A DNA stretch of 64,000 nt from positions 10,344,501 to 10,408,500 of the forward strand of contig NC_059399.1 in the NCBI RefSeq assembly GCF_905220565.1. Reading direction: 5' to 3'. This document shows positions 1 to 10,609 of this stretch, piece after piece. Each line of letters opens with the position of its first letter. The stretch's first letter is position 1. Position numbers and translations under genes: made by a program. The notes under the pieces were generated by a model that did no database searches, was not told the DNA's origin, and worked only from the letters and a program-made list of their open reading frames with translations. The stretch comes from Melitaea cinxia (Eukaryota > Arthropoda > Insecta > Lepidoptera > Nymphalidae).

Positions 1-1060
1 CCTCTACGGCGACTTCTACTAAATATACACACTTTAGATTTACTTCCAGATATTTGAAGGCCAATATTATCCAACATTTTAACAACCGAGTTCAAAGCTA
101 TTTGTAATTCCGTTTCACTCACACGTTTCCGTGAAATGAAGAGAGTGATGAGAAGGTCTTTAGTTGTAGTAAATTATGATAAAATCATTAGCAATTTTTT
201 CTTTAGTTTCTATATATTAAAGCTCTAGAAATCGCATAAATATATGTATTACATATATTGCATATATGCCATTACTCAAAGATGAAAATGTTTTATGTAT
301 CATATACATGTATTGATGTATCTAGAACAGGACGAAATAACAAAAATAATACGTATAATGTTATTTACTTAAGTAAAAGTGTAATAAAAGCATCCTTCGC
401 AGTAATATTTATATGACTAGTATTCCTTGTACTTTACACATATGTCTATTTAGTAGTAAAATAATTATTTAAATCGACTCTGTCATTTTAGGTTTATTAA
501 TTACAAATAAACAATTCTTTACTTGTCGTACATAGTATTAAAATAGAGTAACAACCCGTCCGGTTTTACAAATAATCAAATAGATGTAATGGGATTATAG
601 GTACGTGTAGGTAGCGTAGGTTGCGTGTCAGCTAATACTTTATATGTAGATAAATGATGTTTTAAATGCCTATAATTTTTACACAATATTTTTAGCTATA
701 GCTATCGATATTTTACGAGTATAAAAATACGATTATGAAAAGAGCTGAAAGCATTTCATTATAAATATACTAAGCTATAAAAATTAATAAAATGGTTATT
801 GTTCTCTTATAGAATTTAAATTGTTGGTTAAAATAAATTCTTGGATGCAACAACTATGATACCGTGGATTATTTTATTTCATAAAAACATTTTTATGTTT
901 ACAATAAAAATAAAAATTAACTAAGTATTTTTCGCCTAAATATTTTGCCAATCTTTTTGTCAGACATTTATCCTGTTCGCTTTTACATTGAGGTACATCA
1001 ATACATTTATGTGATTTACATTTACCTTACAAAAGATCAAAACTAAATAATATTGCTCTT
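1..1060. other. AT-rich stretch, no gene seen
   Basis: Both strands show frequent stops and no codon-biased frame. I see no repeat family I can name here. Confidence 0.6.
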
Positions 1061-1238
1061 AAGTAGTGATGAGTAAGGTGGCTAGAATTCCAGGATAAGG
1101 TCAGGGATAGGGTTGGCAACGCGTTTGAAATGTTTCTAGTGTTGTAAGCATGTATAGGCTACGGATAACCGCTTAGCAACAGGAGGGACGTACAAGCGTA
1201 CGTTGTACGTTTGCCGAACTAGTCGTATAAAAAAAAGC
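1061..1238 (+). repeat. Decayed LINE/SINE 3' tail
   Basis: The stretch contains 'ggttggcaacgcgttt' and a 'gtttgccga' block followed by a short A-run. The same order of blocks occurs at 14636-14795, 14820-14975 and 33690-33830, and in reverse at 59713-59830. It is best read as a truncated retroelement tail, because only the 3' portion is shared and it ends in an A-rich tract. No coding frame survives. Confidence 0.5.
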
Positions 1239-2344
1239 TTTATCAATATCTAATATTGTATGTAGCCAAAACAGTTGAATGTTCCCTAAACATACCCAAT
1301 ATAACACTTCGATTTCAACTTACTTTAACTATTGATACAATTTACATTAAGGTTTCGCTGATGTTAATGCCCCGAGCACTTATGCTCCTGGTGTGGTTCT
1401 GTAAGTAACCAAATTCATTGAATTATAATGAGCCATTGATTAAAATAATAATGCTAGTTGTATTGTGTTTTAAGAATTTTAATATAATTTTCTATTTACT
1501 TTTAAAGGGTTTACTTTATAAAGTGAAAAATAGAGTTTGGATTTATATGTTTATTTAATTTTCTTTAGTAAATTGATATTACATATTTCTTTATGAATAA
1601 AATTTATTAAAATGTAATTAAATATTGAAAGGAGTATAAGGTCAATACGTAAGATCAATCTCGCTTTACGTTTTTCCTTTTGTCTATAGACTCACTTCGA
1701 AGAAATGAGAATTGTTATTTAATAGCTTATCTTGATACTGTTTGTATTAATTTCATTCATCTTTAAAACGTAATTAATAACAGATTAAGTACTTTATATT
1801 TCTATTGTATATAATTGTAGCTTTATTTTTATACATACATTTTCAGTTTCTTTGCATTAGAAAATATCTATTAGGTAAGATTCACATTTAATCCCTAGGC
1901 GAAGGTTCTGATATTAGTTGAAACATTTTTCGGTTCAAGTCATGTCTAATATGTGTCATGTACTAATTTATAGCAATTGTGTGTCAAAGTAGCGACAGTC
2001 ACGCCCTCTTAACTTATTTACTCTGTATCTTTACCTTTGTAGCGTGGTTCTAATTCCTTTCTAATTACGTACTTACACAGTGTTGGGGATAGCGAACCGT
2101 TTCGTACAATCTCGTCGACGCCAAGAGAGCATGAATGTACATGCGTTATATCTATCTACTTGAATTCTCACTGAATTCCGTCCTTGCTTTGCTGTACACA
2201 AGTAATCGTTATAAATTCTATTATTAAATGTTCATATTTTTTAAGATAATGGTTAAAATGTTACTAAAATATATATATTTATATATTCACATAATGGTGG
2301 GCGTAAAATGTAAATAATATGATTAGTATAATGAATAGGGATGA
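1239..2344. other. AT-rich stretch, no gene seen
   Basis: No ORF of 60 codons and no copy of the window's repeat families was recognised. A somewhat less AT-rich patch near 2080-2130 has no readable frame. Confidence 0.5.
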
Positions 2345-2560
2345 TGGATTGGGTTATTTCAGTCGACAAGGGTAAAAGGTAAAAATGACTCATACTCAAT
2401 GACCCCTAACAGGATCTTAATCCCTTGTAGTGGGTTCGGGAAAATACCAATACAAACAAAAACGAATTTGGTAACCGAATCATGACGAACGTTTATATGA
2501 CAGCAGGGATCTAACCTACGGCTAGTCAATTATTGTGTCAAACACGTTGATTATTAAATT
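2345..2560 (-). repeat. Possible tRNA-headed SINE, decayed
   Basis: On the minus strand 'ggttagatccctgc' near 2500-2515 resembles a pol III B box (GGTTCGATCCC) with one or two changes. It is followed by a body with a conserved-looking 'gggattaagatcctg' segment. The A box is weak. It may be a chance match. Confidence 0.3.
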
Positions 2561-2968
2561 ATATAAAACATTTTGGCTAAATTGATTTATACTGTAGCAG
2601 ACAAGGGAAACTTATTGATGACACTGATTGTCGTATATTCACAACTTCACGCAAGAAGTACGACGTAGCTAATCTTCACCAAATATACCATTATGCGAAT
2701 CTGTTGTGTATAGGTACGTTGTTAGGGTTTTGAAAATTCTTCACACTAACAAAAGCTAAAAACTGCTCTCCCAATTTTGCTCCTGTATTAACACATCTGT
2801 TTAATTTCTCTATAAGATCTTTTCAAGTCTCATCTCAAGGATGAGGAAACAGCTAATGTACAACCAGTACTTCATCAGAACAGTCGTACTGACCCGACCA
2901 ATTGTAAACCTAGCGCAATCAACTCCTTACTCGATAATAGCTCGAAATATACATTATTTATGTAGATA

Positions 2969-3877
2969 CGAGGGTCATTTGAAAAGTTCTTAGCCTAACA
3001 TACTTAATGAAACCACACGATTTTGAGTTTATTTTTATTTTTCAACATACTCTCCTCCGAGCTCAAAACACTTTTTCCATCGACCAAGTAAGGCTGCGAT
3101 ACCCGTTTTAAAAAAAAATCCGCCGATAAAACCACCTTTGCCTTCTCTTGGGTGGGCGACCCTGCTCTTTTCCATTTTTCGACTGTTCTTTTGTCTGGGG
3201 TGTATTGTGGTGAACCCAGGTCATCCATGGTTACAAATGTTTCAACAAATTCTATTGGATCAGCTTCATATAACTCTAAACAGTCGCGAGAAGTTGTGAG
3301 TCGGTTGCGTTTTTTGGTCCACTGAAAGCAGTCGCGGTACCCACCGCGCAGACACCTTAGAGAATCCAAGTTCAGTAGTAATTATATGATGTGTTCGCTC
3401 AGATGAGACGCCTACAGTCTTAGCTATCTCCTCGATAATCAATCTTCGATCAGATAAAATTAAAACACAGATTTTTTCTTTATTTTGATCAGTGGAAGCA
3501 GTCAAAGGCCGGCCACTACGGGGCTCATTATGAATGGTCTCACGACCACGTTTAAACTCTGCCACCCAGTTTTTAACAGTCGCATACGAAGGAGCGGACT
3601 CACCCAATGTAGCAGACATGTCTTCATGTATAGCTTTTGGTGTTAAACCTTTCAAATTCAGGTATTTTATTACTGCACGGTGTTCAATTTTATCCATTTT
3701 CAAAAATAGCTCTGACTTGACTTACGGTATCACGTGTAAACGAACAATGAGTTACTGTGAATAAACTAAACTGTGCATACTTGTTGCTAAATAATGTAAC
3801 TACAAAATGAGGGTAGTTATAAAAAAAAACCAATGACTTTAACCATGTTAGGCTCAGAACTTTTCAAATGACCCTCG
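2969..3877 (-). mobile_element. Internally deleted mariner element with TIRs
   Basis: The element is flanked by TA at 2967-2968 and 3878-3879. Its ends are inverted repeats of about 32 bp beginning CGAGGGTCATTTGAAAAG, with one clear mismatch. Its length is about 0.9 kb, against about 1.3 kb for a normal mariner. The shortfall is explained by loss of the middle of the transposase. Intact TIRs mean it could in principle have been moved by a transposase supplied elsewhere; that is inference. Confidence 0.85.
3004..3703 (-). pseudogene. Mariner transposase remnant
   Basis: Two overlapping minus-strand frames carry transposase segments. The first (3703 to 3266) gives the N-terminal helix-turn-helix half: it starts around MDKIEHRAVIKYLNLKGLTP and includes YATVKNWVAEFKRG and the linker EPRSGRP, then SARWVPRLL. 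The second (3369 to 3004) gives ADPIEFVETFVTMDDLGSP, where the first catalytic Asp region (usually 'T-D/C-D-E-W') is altered. It then jumps to the C-terminal end. The block holding the second and third catalytic acidic residues is missing, so the protein cannot be active. The DNA-binding half is the better preserved part. The family assignment to mariner/Tc1 is firm; the subfamily is not determined. Confidence 0.85.
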
Positions 3878-3879
3878 TA

Positions 3880-5107
3880 GTAGTAGATAGAAGCTTATTA
3901 TTAGGCATATAACTTACTAAACGGATCTGATAATCATCGAATTATAGTTTGTCTGTGTGTAGTTTGCGGTATAATTATAATTGGTCAACAGTATGAACAT
4001 CATCCATATTTCGTTACCGTATTGTTGCAGGTATAGTATCACTAAATTTTCTAAACACTGACAGCAAATGCTATCACGTTATCAGACCTTAAATATATTA
4101 TATATGCGCGACAAGCGTGTATTTTAGAAATTGTAAGTACGAGTACGCTACGTCCGTTGAGTTAATAACTTGTGTCTCCCCGAGGAAATGATGTAGATAT
4201 ACACTGTATAGTGATTAATAACTTCGTTTAAATACTTTATTATAATATGAAGTTTTTGTAAATTAGTAATTTTGAGATTTACCACGTTCTACGTGTCTAG
4301 TAAGAAAATTAAACAACTAACACGGCGTTTTATAATGTGGTATTTAGTTTGTTATTTTTTTAGTAGATCTATTAAGAAACTTGATCGACTACAGTTTAGA
4401 TTATCATTAAATTTGCAAATATTTGGGAGTTTATCTTTTGCGAGTATCGGATAACTTGAGCTAAGTAATGAACGAGACATGTTAATTACAATGAACTTTA
4501 CGTGGAAGTTTTAAAAATTCATTTGGGTAACTGTTACTATAAACGGAAGGTTGTGGGTTACTTAAAGAAAACTTACACCAGCCACATTTCTTGTGGAATA
4601 ATTCATTTGCGAGTAATTTACATATATGTTAATTTCAAATAATAATATAAGATAAAACATTCGTAGGCTTTCGGTCTCAACTTTACAATAAAATAAAATT
4701 TTTGTCATGAAATTTGTTCACAACAAAAGCATAAAAAAACGTGCCGGCCATCATTAAAAGTTGTTTCAGTCCATGAACTACTATATATATACGACTATTC
4801 CCATATTTATTTTAAGTTTCGAATATGATAACGCGAATATTTTTGGATGCTTCAATAATAATAGAAGCTTTTAAAGGTTTAAAATTAAAAATCAAAAATA
4901 GTTTTACCTAAGTAGGCTCAAAAACCATTTTTAAATTTTAATTTATCAGTGTGATTAATATTGTTTCATGAAAAAGTTATAAGTAAAAGTTTTTTCTCGT
5001 CTTTTTGAGTGTTGGAAAACAATTTACATTACATTAGGTTTAATAATTTTAGAAGAATTTTCGAGATTTGAACATTTTATACTACGTATTAGTCTACGTG
5101 TTCTATC
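3880..5107. other. AT-rich stretch, no gene seen
   Basis: The only long frame (4272-4454, 60 codons) has no recognisable domain and ordinary AT-rich composition, so I do not treat it as a gene. Confidence 0.5.
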
Positions 5108-5289
5108 TTTTTAAACGGTTTTTTAAACGGTTTTATTTAGCTCACCCCGTTTGTTTTATTTTTTATTATTCTTGGGTCAAATTTAGTAATTCAAATTTCA
5201 CCCTCTTCCTGTCAACCGATTAATCTGAAATTTTGTATACACTTTGGATTTTGGTGACAATACAATTATGTTTATTCATTATCATTATA

Positions 5290-5770
5290 AATTCAAGATG
5301 GCCGCCGCTACAAAATGGCGGATAATTTATGTTTTATTAATCCCATCAATATGGGTATCAAATGAAAGGGCTCAACAAGCAGAATACAATATACTATAAA
5401 AAATTGAAATACAAGATGGCGGCCGCTACAAAATGGCGGATAACGTAGGTTTTATCGATCCCATCAACATGGGTATCAAATGAAAGTGCTCAACCAGTAT
5501 AATCAATGTACTATATAAAATTAAAATCCAAGATGGCGGCCTCTACAAAATGGCGGATAACTTAGGTTTTATCAATCCCATCAACATGGGTATCAAATAA
5601 AAGGTCTCAACAAGTAGAATACAATTTACTATGCAAAATTGAAATCTAAGCTGGCCGCCGCTACCAAATGTCTGATAACAATTTTTTATCAATCCCACCA
5701 ATATGGGTATCAAATAAAAGGGCTTGACAAGAAGAATACAGTGCACTATACAACCTCAATATTTAAGATG
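5290..5770 (+). repeat. 118-bp satellite array, four units
   Basis: Four direct units start their core motif near 5295, 5412, 5530 and 5648, a period of about 117-118 bp. Each core reads like AAGATGGCGGC-CGCTA-CAAAATGGCGG and is followed by 'cccatcaatatgggtatcaaat'-type sequence. The fourth unit is the most diverged. The long frame through it on the minus strand is a by-product of the repetition. Confidence 0.85.
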
Positions 5771-5848
5771 GGCCTTGCAATAATGAAGCACTAAATGAAT
5801 TAAACAGAATGCGAAATAAAAACTAAAAACTAGAAAATAAAAATAGGT

Positions 5849-6587
5849 AAAAAAACTTTTTAAGTTAAACGGTTTTATGTTAAACATACATTGCAATGTT
5901 TAAGATAAATGTACTAAAAACCAAAAAATAATAAAATAGATACAGTCGTGGGAATTATAAACATATGCATAGACTAGACTAAAATAAAACCGTGGGGCAC
6001 GTCAATTGTCTACAAATTATCGACTTAATGTGCGATAGAAGAATCGTTTAATTCGTCGTTAAAATAGGCAGTTGGCCCGCAGACGGTGAGGAAATTACTT
6101 ACTATTTTCTTGCTCATGGAAATTCCAATAGTTATACACTCCATGTAAATAAAAGAGATGTTTCAACTAGTTTATCGTTGGACATTCACACTGCTGGCTG
6201 GCGAGGAATCGTTTCACTGCTCGTAGTTTGTCTTTAATCGACAAAACATATGATAAAAGTACTACTCGCTCACCACTATGAAACCCTAAAACTCGCTTAT
6301 AATCGAGCTTGCTAGCTTGTTTCCACATTCTAGCCCTACTTATCACACGTCCATCGTTGTCGGTTGAACAACTGCCTAATTATAGTGTAACATTACAAAA
6401 CAAACATTTTAATCAACGATTGTAGACAATGGACGTGCCCCACGGTTTTATTTTAGTCTAGTCTATGCATATGTTTATAATTCCCACGACTGTATCTATT
6501 TTATTATTTTTTGGTTTTTAGTACATTTATCTTAAACATTGCAATGTATGTTTAACATAAAACCGTTTAACTTAAAAAGTTTTTTTA
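5849..6587. mobile_element. Foldback (long-TIR) element, copy A
   Basis: The left arm (5849-6015) and right arm (6420-6587) are nearly identical inverted repeats of about 167 bp, ending in 'ccgtggggcacgtc' next to the core. The core of about 400 bp is unique and non-coding. The structure is that of a foldback or long-TIR MITE. The arms would form a long hairpin if transcribed. Confidence 0.8.
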
Positions 6588-6782
6588 TTTACAATGTAGT
6601 GCTATCTTCAAATGTAGCAGATTAAATTGTTCGAGATCAAATATATATATACATATACGAGTATTACGAATATATATATAAAGACTTAGTGGGACTTAAA
6701 TATTTTTGATTATTGTTCGTCACTTGCGTCACCACAAAATGTATTAAATTCTTATAAATGTATAAGTAAAATTATTTTATAC

Positions 6783-7340
6783 TAGCTGTGCCCGTGACTT
6801 CGTTCGCGTGGATTTTAACAAAAAGTTATAACTGAACAGTTCGCAGAATTATAAAATAAATAAAATTCTCGTGTCACAGTGTTTGTAGTTAAACTCTTCC
6901 GAAACGGCTTGACCTATTCTCATGAAATTTTGTGTGCATATCGGATAGGTTGAGAATCGAACAACATCTATTTTTCATACCCCCTAAGTTATAAGGGGGG
7001 GGGGGGGTTAAGAGGGTTAATAAAATATTATGACACTTTTGTGTCCATATCGGGTAGGTCTGAGAATCGGCCAACATCTATTTTTCATTCCCCTAAGTTA
7101 TAAGGGGCGGGGGGTGGGATTCAGAAGGTTAATAAAATATATGCCAAAACAACGTTTTCGGGGTCAGCTAGTAAATTTATAAAATAAATGTCGCCTAAGT
7201 TACTCCTTATTACACCAGCTGTCTGCCAGTGAAAGTCCCGTCAAAATCGCTCCAGTCGTTTCAGAGATTAGCCGGACCAAACAGACAGACGGACAGACAA
7301 AAATTGTAAAATATGTTATTTTGGTATATGTACCGTGTAT
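6783..7340 (+). repeat. Dispersed 'ACTAGCTGTGCCCG' repeat, split by an insertion
   Basis: The repeat starts at 6783 (ACTAGCTGTGCCCGTGACTT), is interrupted at about 6859-7171 by a different element, and resumes to about 7340 with 'agtgaaagtcccgtcaaaat' and 'cagacagacggacagac'. The uninterrupted relative in reverse orientation at 60733-60929 shows that the two halves belong together. No coding capacity. Confidence 0.7.
6859..7171 (+). mobile_element. Helitron-like non-autonomous element, copy 1
   Basis: The 3' end reads GGGTCAGCTAG followed by T, as in the other copies. The 5' end is shortened and begins in the 'aaaattctcgtgtcac' block. It contains the shared 'cctaagttataagggg' segment with a long G-run (about 6997-7009) and an internal partial duplication ('atctatttttcat' occurs twice). 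It is inserted within the repeat at 6783-7340. Confidence 0.5.
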
Positions 7341-7549
7341 CCATTTGCATTTAGTAAAAAGCGGTCATTTTAATATTACAAACAGACACTCCAATTTTAT
7401 TAATTTGCATAGATTTAATAGCTCTCCTCGATACGATATATTTATTATTATATGTGACTATATTTTATTATATTATAGAATAAGCTTTAGAAATCTGTTC
7501 AGCGCAGTAAAAAACAAATATTGGAAACTCCATTGATTTATTACTTTTC

Positions 7550-8190
7550 AACCGACTTCCAAAAAGGAGGAGGTTCTCAGGTCATCTGTATTTTTTTATG
7601 TATGTCATCTCAGAGCTTTTTGCTGTGTGGATCGATTTCAAGTTTTTTTTTTCAAATCGAAGGTGGTGCGTATCATGTGGTCCCATTTAAATTTAATTGA
7701 GATTAACAAGCTATATCTAATAATGCGTAGTTGCTTGACTATTTTTTCGTCGATCTACGTTTGTATTATATCGCATAACTTTTCACTGGGTATAACGATT
7801 TTGATGATTTTTGTTTAATCGAAAGCTGATGCTTGTTTTGTAGTTCCGTTTAAATTTGGTCGAGATATAATGCGTAATCTTTGATGACGCGTATTTATGT
7901 GAAGGTAAGCGTCGTGGTTGTAACGCTTTATTGGGTTCCGGTAGATAGCGTTATTAGAAACTATTCAATGATGTTACGCGGCCGGATCTACTATAACGTA
8001 GTGAGCTATATTATCCACTAGAGGGCAGTGGCAGTTTATTGTTTACAAATAATTTTGATGATACTTATTTTTCTGTGCTGAATGAATGAATTTAATCCAT
8101 AGCTAATGCTTGTCTTGTGGTCCCATTTAATTTTGAACTATTTATGTAGTTGAAGTCGGTTTTTTCCTTTTGCGAGAAAACACAATTATA
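7550..8190 (+). mobile_element. AACCGACTTC-family element, copy 1 (HINE-like)
   Basis: It begins AACCGACTTCCAAAAAGGAG and ends with GAAGTCGGTT (near 8155-8164) plus 'tgcgagaaaacacaatta'. The first and last ten bases are inverted copies of one another. Internal phrases such as 'tggtcccatttaaattt' and 'actgggt..accgatttt' recur in all copies. This copy carries a segment (about 7895-8040) with 'ggttccggtagatagcgtt' and a CTCF-like motif. The frames inside it do not encode a known protein. Confidence 0.7.
8015..8033 (+). promoter_or_regulatory. CTCF-like motif
   Basis: The sequence CCACTAGAGGGCAGTGGCA fits the vertebrate CTCF core consensus CCASYAGRKGGCRSYR at every position. The related place in copy 2 (near 11529-11550) starts CCACTAGAG but has lost the rest. 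Occupancy is not shown; the match is to a motif only. Confidence 0.4.
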
Positions 8191-8654
8191 ATTGTTATTA
8201 GTTTGTTTGTTGCCCTACTCGCAAAGAAAAAGAACTATGAAGCATAACACTATTTATACTGTATTGTTCCTTTTGTACAAATGTACAAAGTTCATCGACC
8301 AAACGTAAAGCTCGACAGATGTAAAAGATTATGTATTTAACATAATAGGGCACGAATATCCCACTAAACTTTAAGCAAAATATTCGTTAAAATCGGTAAA
8401 TAACGAAGTTAAAAGCAAATGTTGTATCCTTTGTTCCCTAAAGTAACTAAATCCTTTGTCGACAGTAGGCCATTAATAAGCTTTTACTTATGGCTATTGA
8501 AATAATAACCGCTGTCATTAGAGAATTTAGACCCGGCAGCATCGTTTAATATGTATAAGCGACATACTTGAAAATCTAGAGATAATATTATAATTTAAAC
8601 TAACCACATTGTGATGAGTAGTTAGTTTGTTCAATGCATATATACATTCATACT

Positions 8655-9010
8655 CGACCACTTTTTGTCAGATTTGAACAGGCTTTTCGGGGCTGTGGGT
8701 TCGATTTCTGCTGTGTGGTTACGGCAGTAAAAAATGTGGCCACTCCCTCTCTTCCCGTGGGTATCGTAAGAGGCGACTAAGGGATAACACAGTTCCACTA
8801 CCACCACTATACTTGGAACTTGAAAAGCCGATCGACAGCGGGATAACCACCCAACTGCTGACTTTGAAATGCATGGGCCGAAGATGGACAGCAGCGTCTT
8901 CGGTGCGACAAAGCCAGCCCTGCAGTCACCAACCCGCCTACCTAGCGTGGTGACTATGGGCAAAACACGTGAGATCGCGCCAACTTGTGGAGGTCTACGA
9001 CTGATGTATG
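8655..9010 (+). repeat. GC-richer LINE/SINE 3' region
   Basis: The stretch has a tRNA-B-box-like 'gggttcgatttctgctgtg', then 'gtgggtatcgtaagaggcgactaaggg' and 'cccagcgtggtgactatgg'-type sequence. The last block recurs at 10141-10271. It is a dispersed retroelement fragment. The small frames on both strands (8631-8963 and 8869-9096) show no domain. Confidence 0.55.
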
Positions 9011-9864
9011 CGTGTGTGTGTATGTGGGTTCAGGTTCTGGCCGAGTTTGGATGTAATATTTATATTTATTTCTATATTATTTCTATTAATATTTAAATAT
9101 CAAAAAATATTTAGTTATAAAACTCGTTTGTTACCTATAACACAAGCAGTTTTAGTAGTAGTAGTTTTGATTAATATAGATTATGTAATTTGACTATGTA
9201 TTGTGAATTTTTAGTAATAACTTAGTTTTGTTTTGTTAAATGAAATAATGGAATTGAATGTGATGTCAATTTTTGTATTGTTATCTTCATATGACATGTA
9301 TTTAATACGACAACGACACTAACGCATTAGGATAATATCTAATGTTAGGTGTATGTTGATGGAATAAATAAATATTCAGCAATAAGTTGCTTACCGTAGG
9401 AACAGATGACGCAGTGTGTAATCAAATTAGTTTATTCTATTGACATCAGAATATCTTAGTATAGTTTTTAATTTAGTAGGTATTCATATCTTTTAGAGGT
9501 TCGGTGCTGTGAAATGAGTATGAGAGCGTTTTTTGCTGGCTGCTGATGTGGATGTAGAGACAGATTATTTTTTTGCCCGCTGAAAATGATTCGTTTTATT
9601 AACGGACGCTTAAATTTCATGCCGTTTACAAAATTTTATCTTTCGTAAGGAAAAATAACATTTTCTAAATACAAAAGAATAGTACTAAGTTGTTTTTAAT
9701 TTTATCCATGAATTTACGTAGAAATATTAAAAAAAAAGTGTGTTTAAGCTCCGAGATGAGACTGGAGTTACTTCTTATAAAACGATTTATGGATATTTAA
9801 AAATTAAAATGTTAAAATACTAAATTTAAAACATAAATCCACAATACCATCTCCTTTGCCCCTA
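9011..9864. other. AT-rich stretch, no gene seen
   Basis: I found nothing beyond a downstream AT-rich tail of the preceding repeat. Confidence 0.45.
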
Positions 9865-9990
9865 GGTTGCCTGGAAGAGATCGCTTTTCAGCGATAAGGC
9901 CGCCCTTTGACCTTATGATACTCTGTTAAAATCAATCTGATATGTATTATTTCTGTATTAGTGTACAATAAAGTGTATTGTTATGTTGTG
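9865..9990 (+). repeat. LINE 3'-end fragment
   Basis: The phrases 'ttgcctggaagagatcgct' and 'cgataaggccgcc' followed by 'gtgtacaataaagtg' mark a retroelement 3' end. The same phrase occurs in reverse at 23052-23093. No reverse transcriptase sequence is attached. Confidence 0.55.
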
Positions 9991-10140
9991 TTAAATAAAT
10001 TGCCGCTATTTGTAATAGTACTGTAAATGCTGATATACTATTATACCTTCATCTCGCTACAGCTAAAAGCGCTGTAAAGATCTCTCAGTGTCACTGCTAT
10101 TTCACACGATTTAACTCCCTATTTGTGAACATCGCACACA

Positions 10141-10271
10141 AAGCCAGTACTGCAGTTACCAACCCGCTTGCCCAGCGTGGTGACTATGGGCAAAACACAT
10201 GAGTTCACGTTATTTTTGGCGTAAACTTGTGGAGGCCTATGTCCAGCAGTGGACTGTATAGGCTGTAATAA
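10141..10271 (+). repeat. SINE/LINE 3' fragment
   Basis: It holds 'ccagcgtggtgactatggg' and ends with 'aggcctatgtccagcagtgg', a tail phrase shared with the SINEs at 17195, 20150 and 63470. Confidence 0.55.
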
Positions 10272-10522
10272 TTGGTTTTCGTTGCCCGATATCGTTTCTA
10301 AAGGAGTAAACTCCCATATATACTAGGACGATAATATACCTATTGGGATGGACTTTTTTTACCTACACGTACGTAGACTGCCCACGTAGCTGGTTCATCC
10401 TAGAAATACTTACGAAAAACGCATTAATGAGTAATTATTATAGTTTTGATAGCCGCTATGTTGTGAATAACTTATGATGCTTTTTGGTAATGTCGAATAA
10501 TTTATTTCTTTTCTTATTTTTT

Positions 10523-10560
10523 AACCGACTTCCAAAAAAGGAGGAGGTTCTCAATTCGAC

Positions 10561-10609
<49 letters not shown>

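Larger units (their letters stand above)
5108..6590. repeat. Composite repeat, copy A (satellite plus foldback element)
   Basis: This 1.5-kb block occurs again in opposite orientation at 35730-37335. It consists of a short leader (the 'gctcaccccgtttg' region), a satellite array (about 5290-5770), a linker with 'aatgaagcactaaatgaatt', and a foldback element (5849-6587). The order is preserved in both copies, so the whole block is one repeat unit rather than a chance neighbourhood. No protein is encoded. The class of mobile element is unknown to me. Confidence 0.8.

Noticed and set aside
5290..5770. CRISPR-like array
   Set aside because: Units are direct tandem copies without unique spacers, and the genome is eukaryotic.
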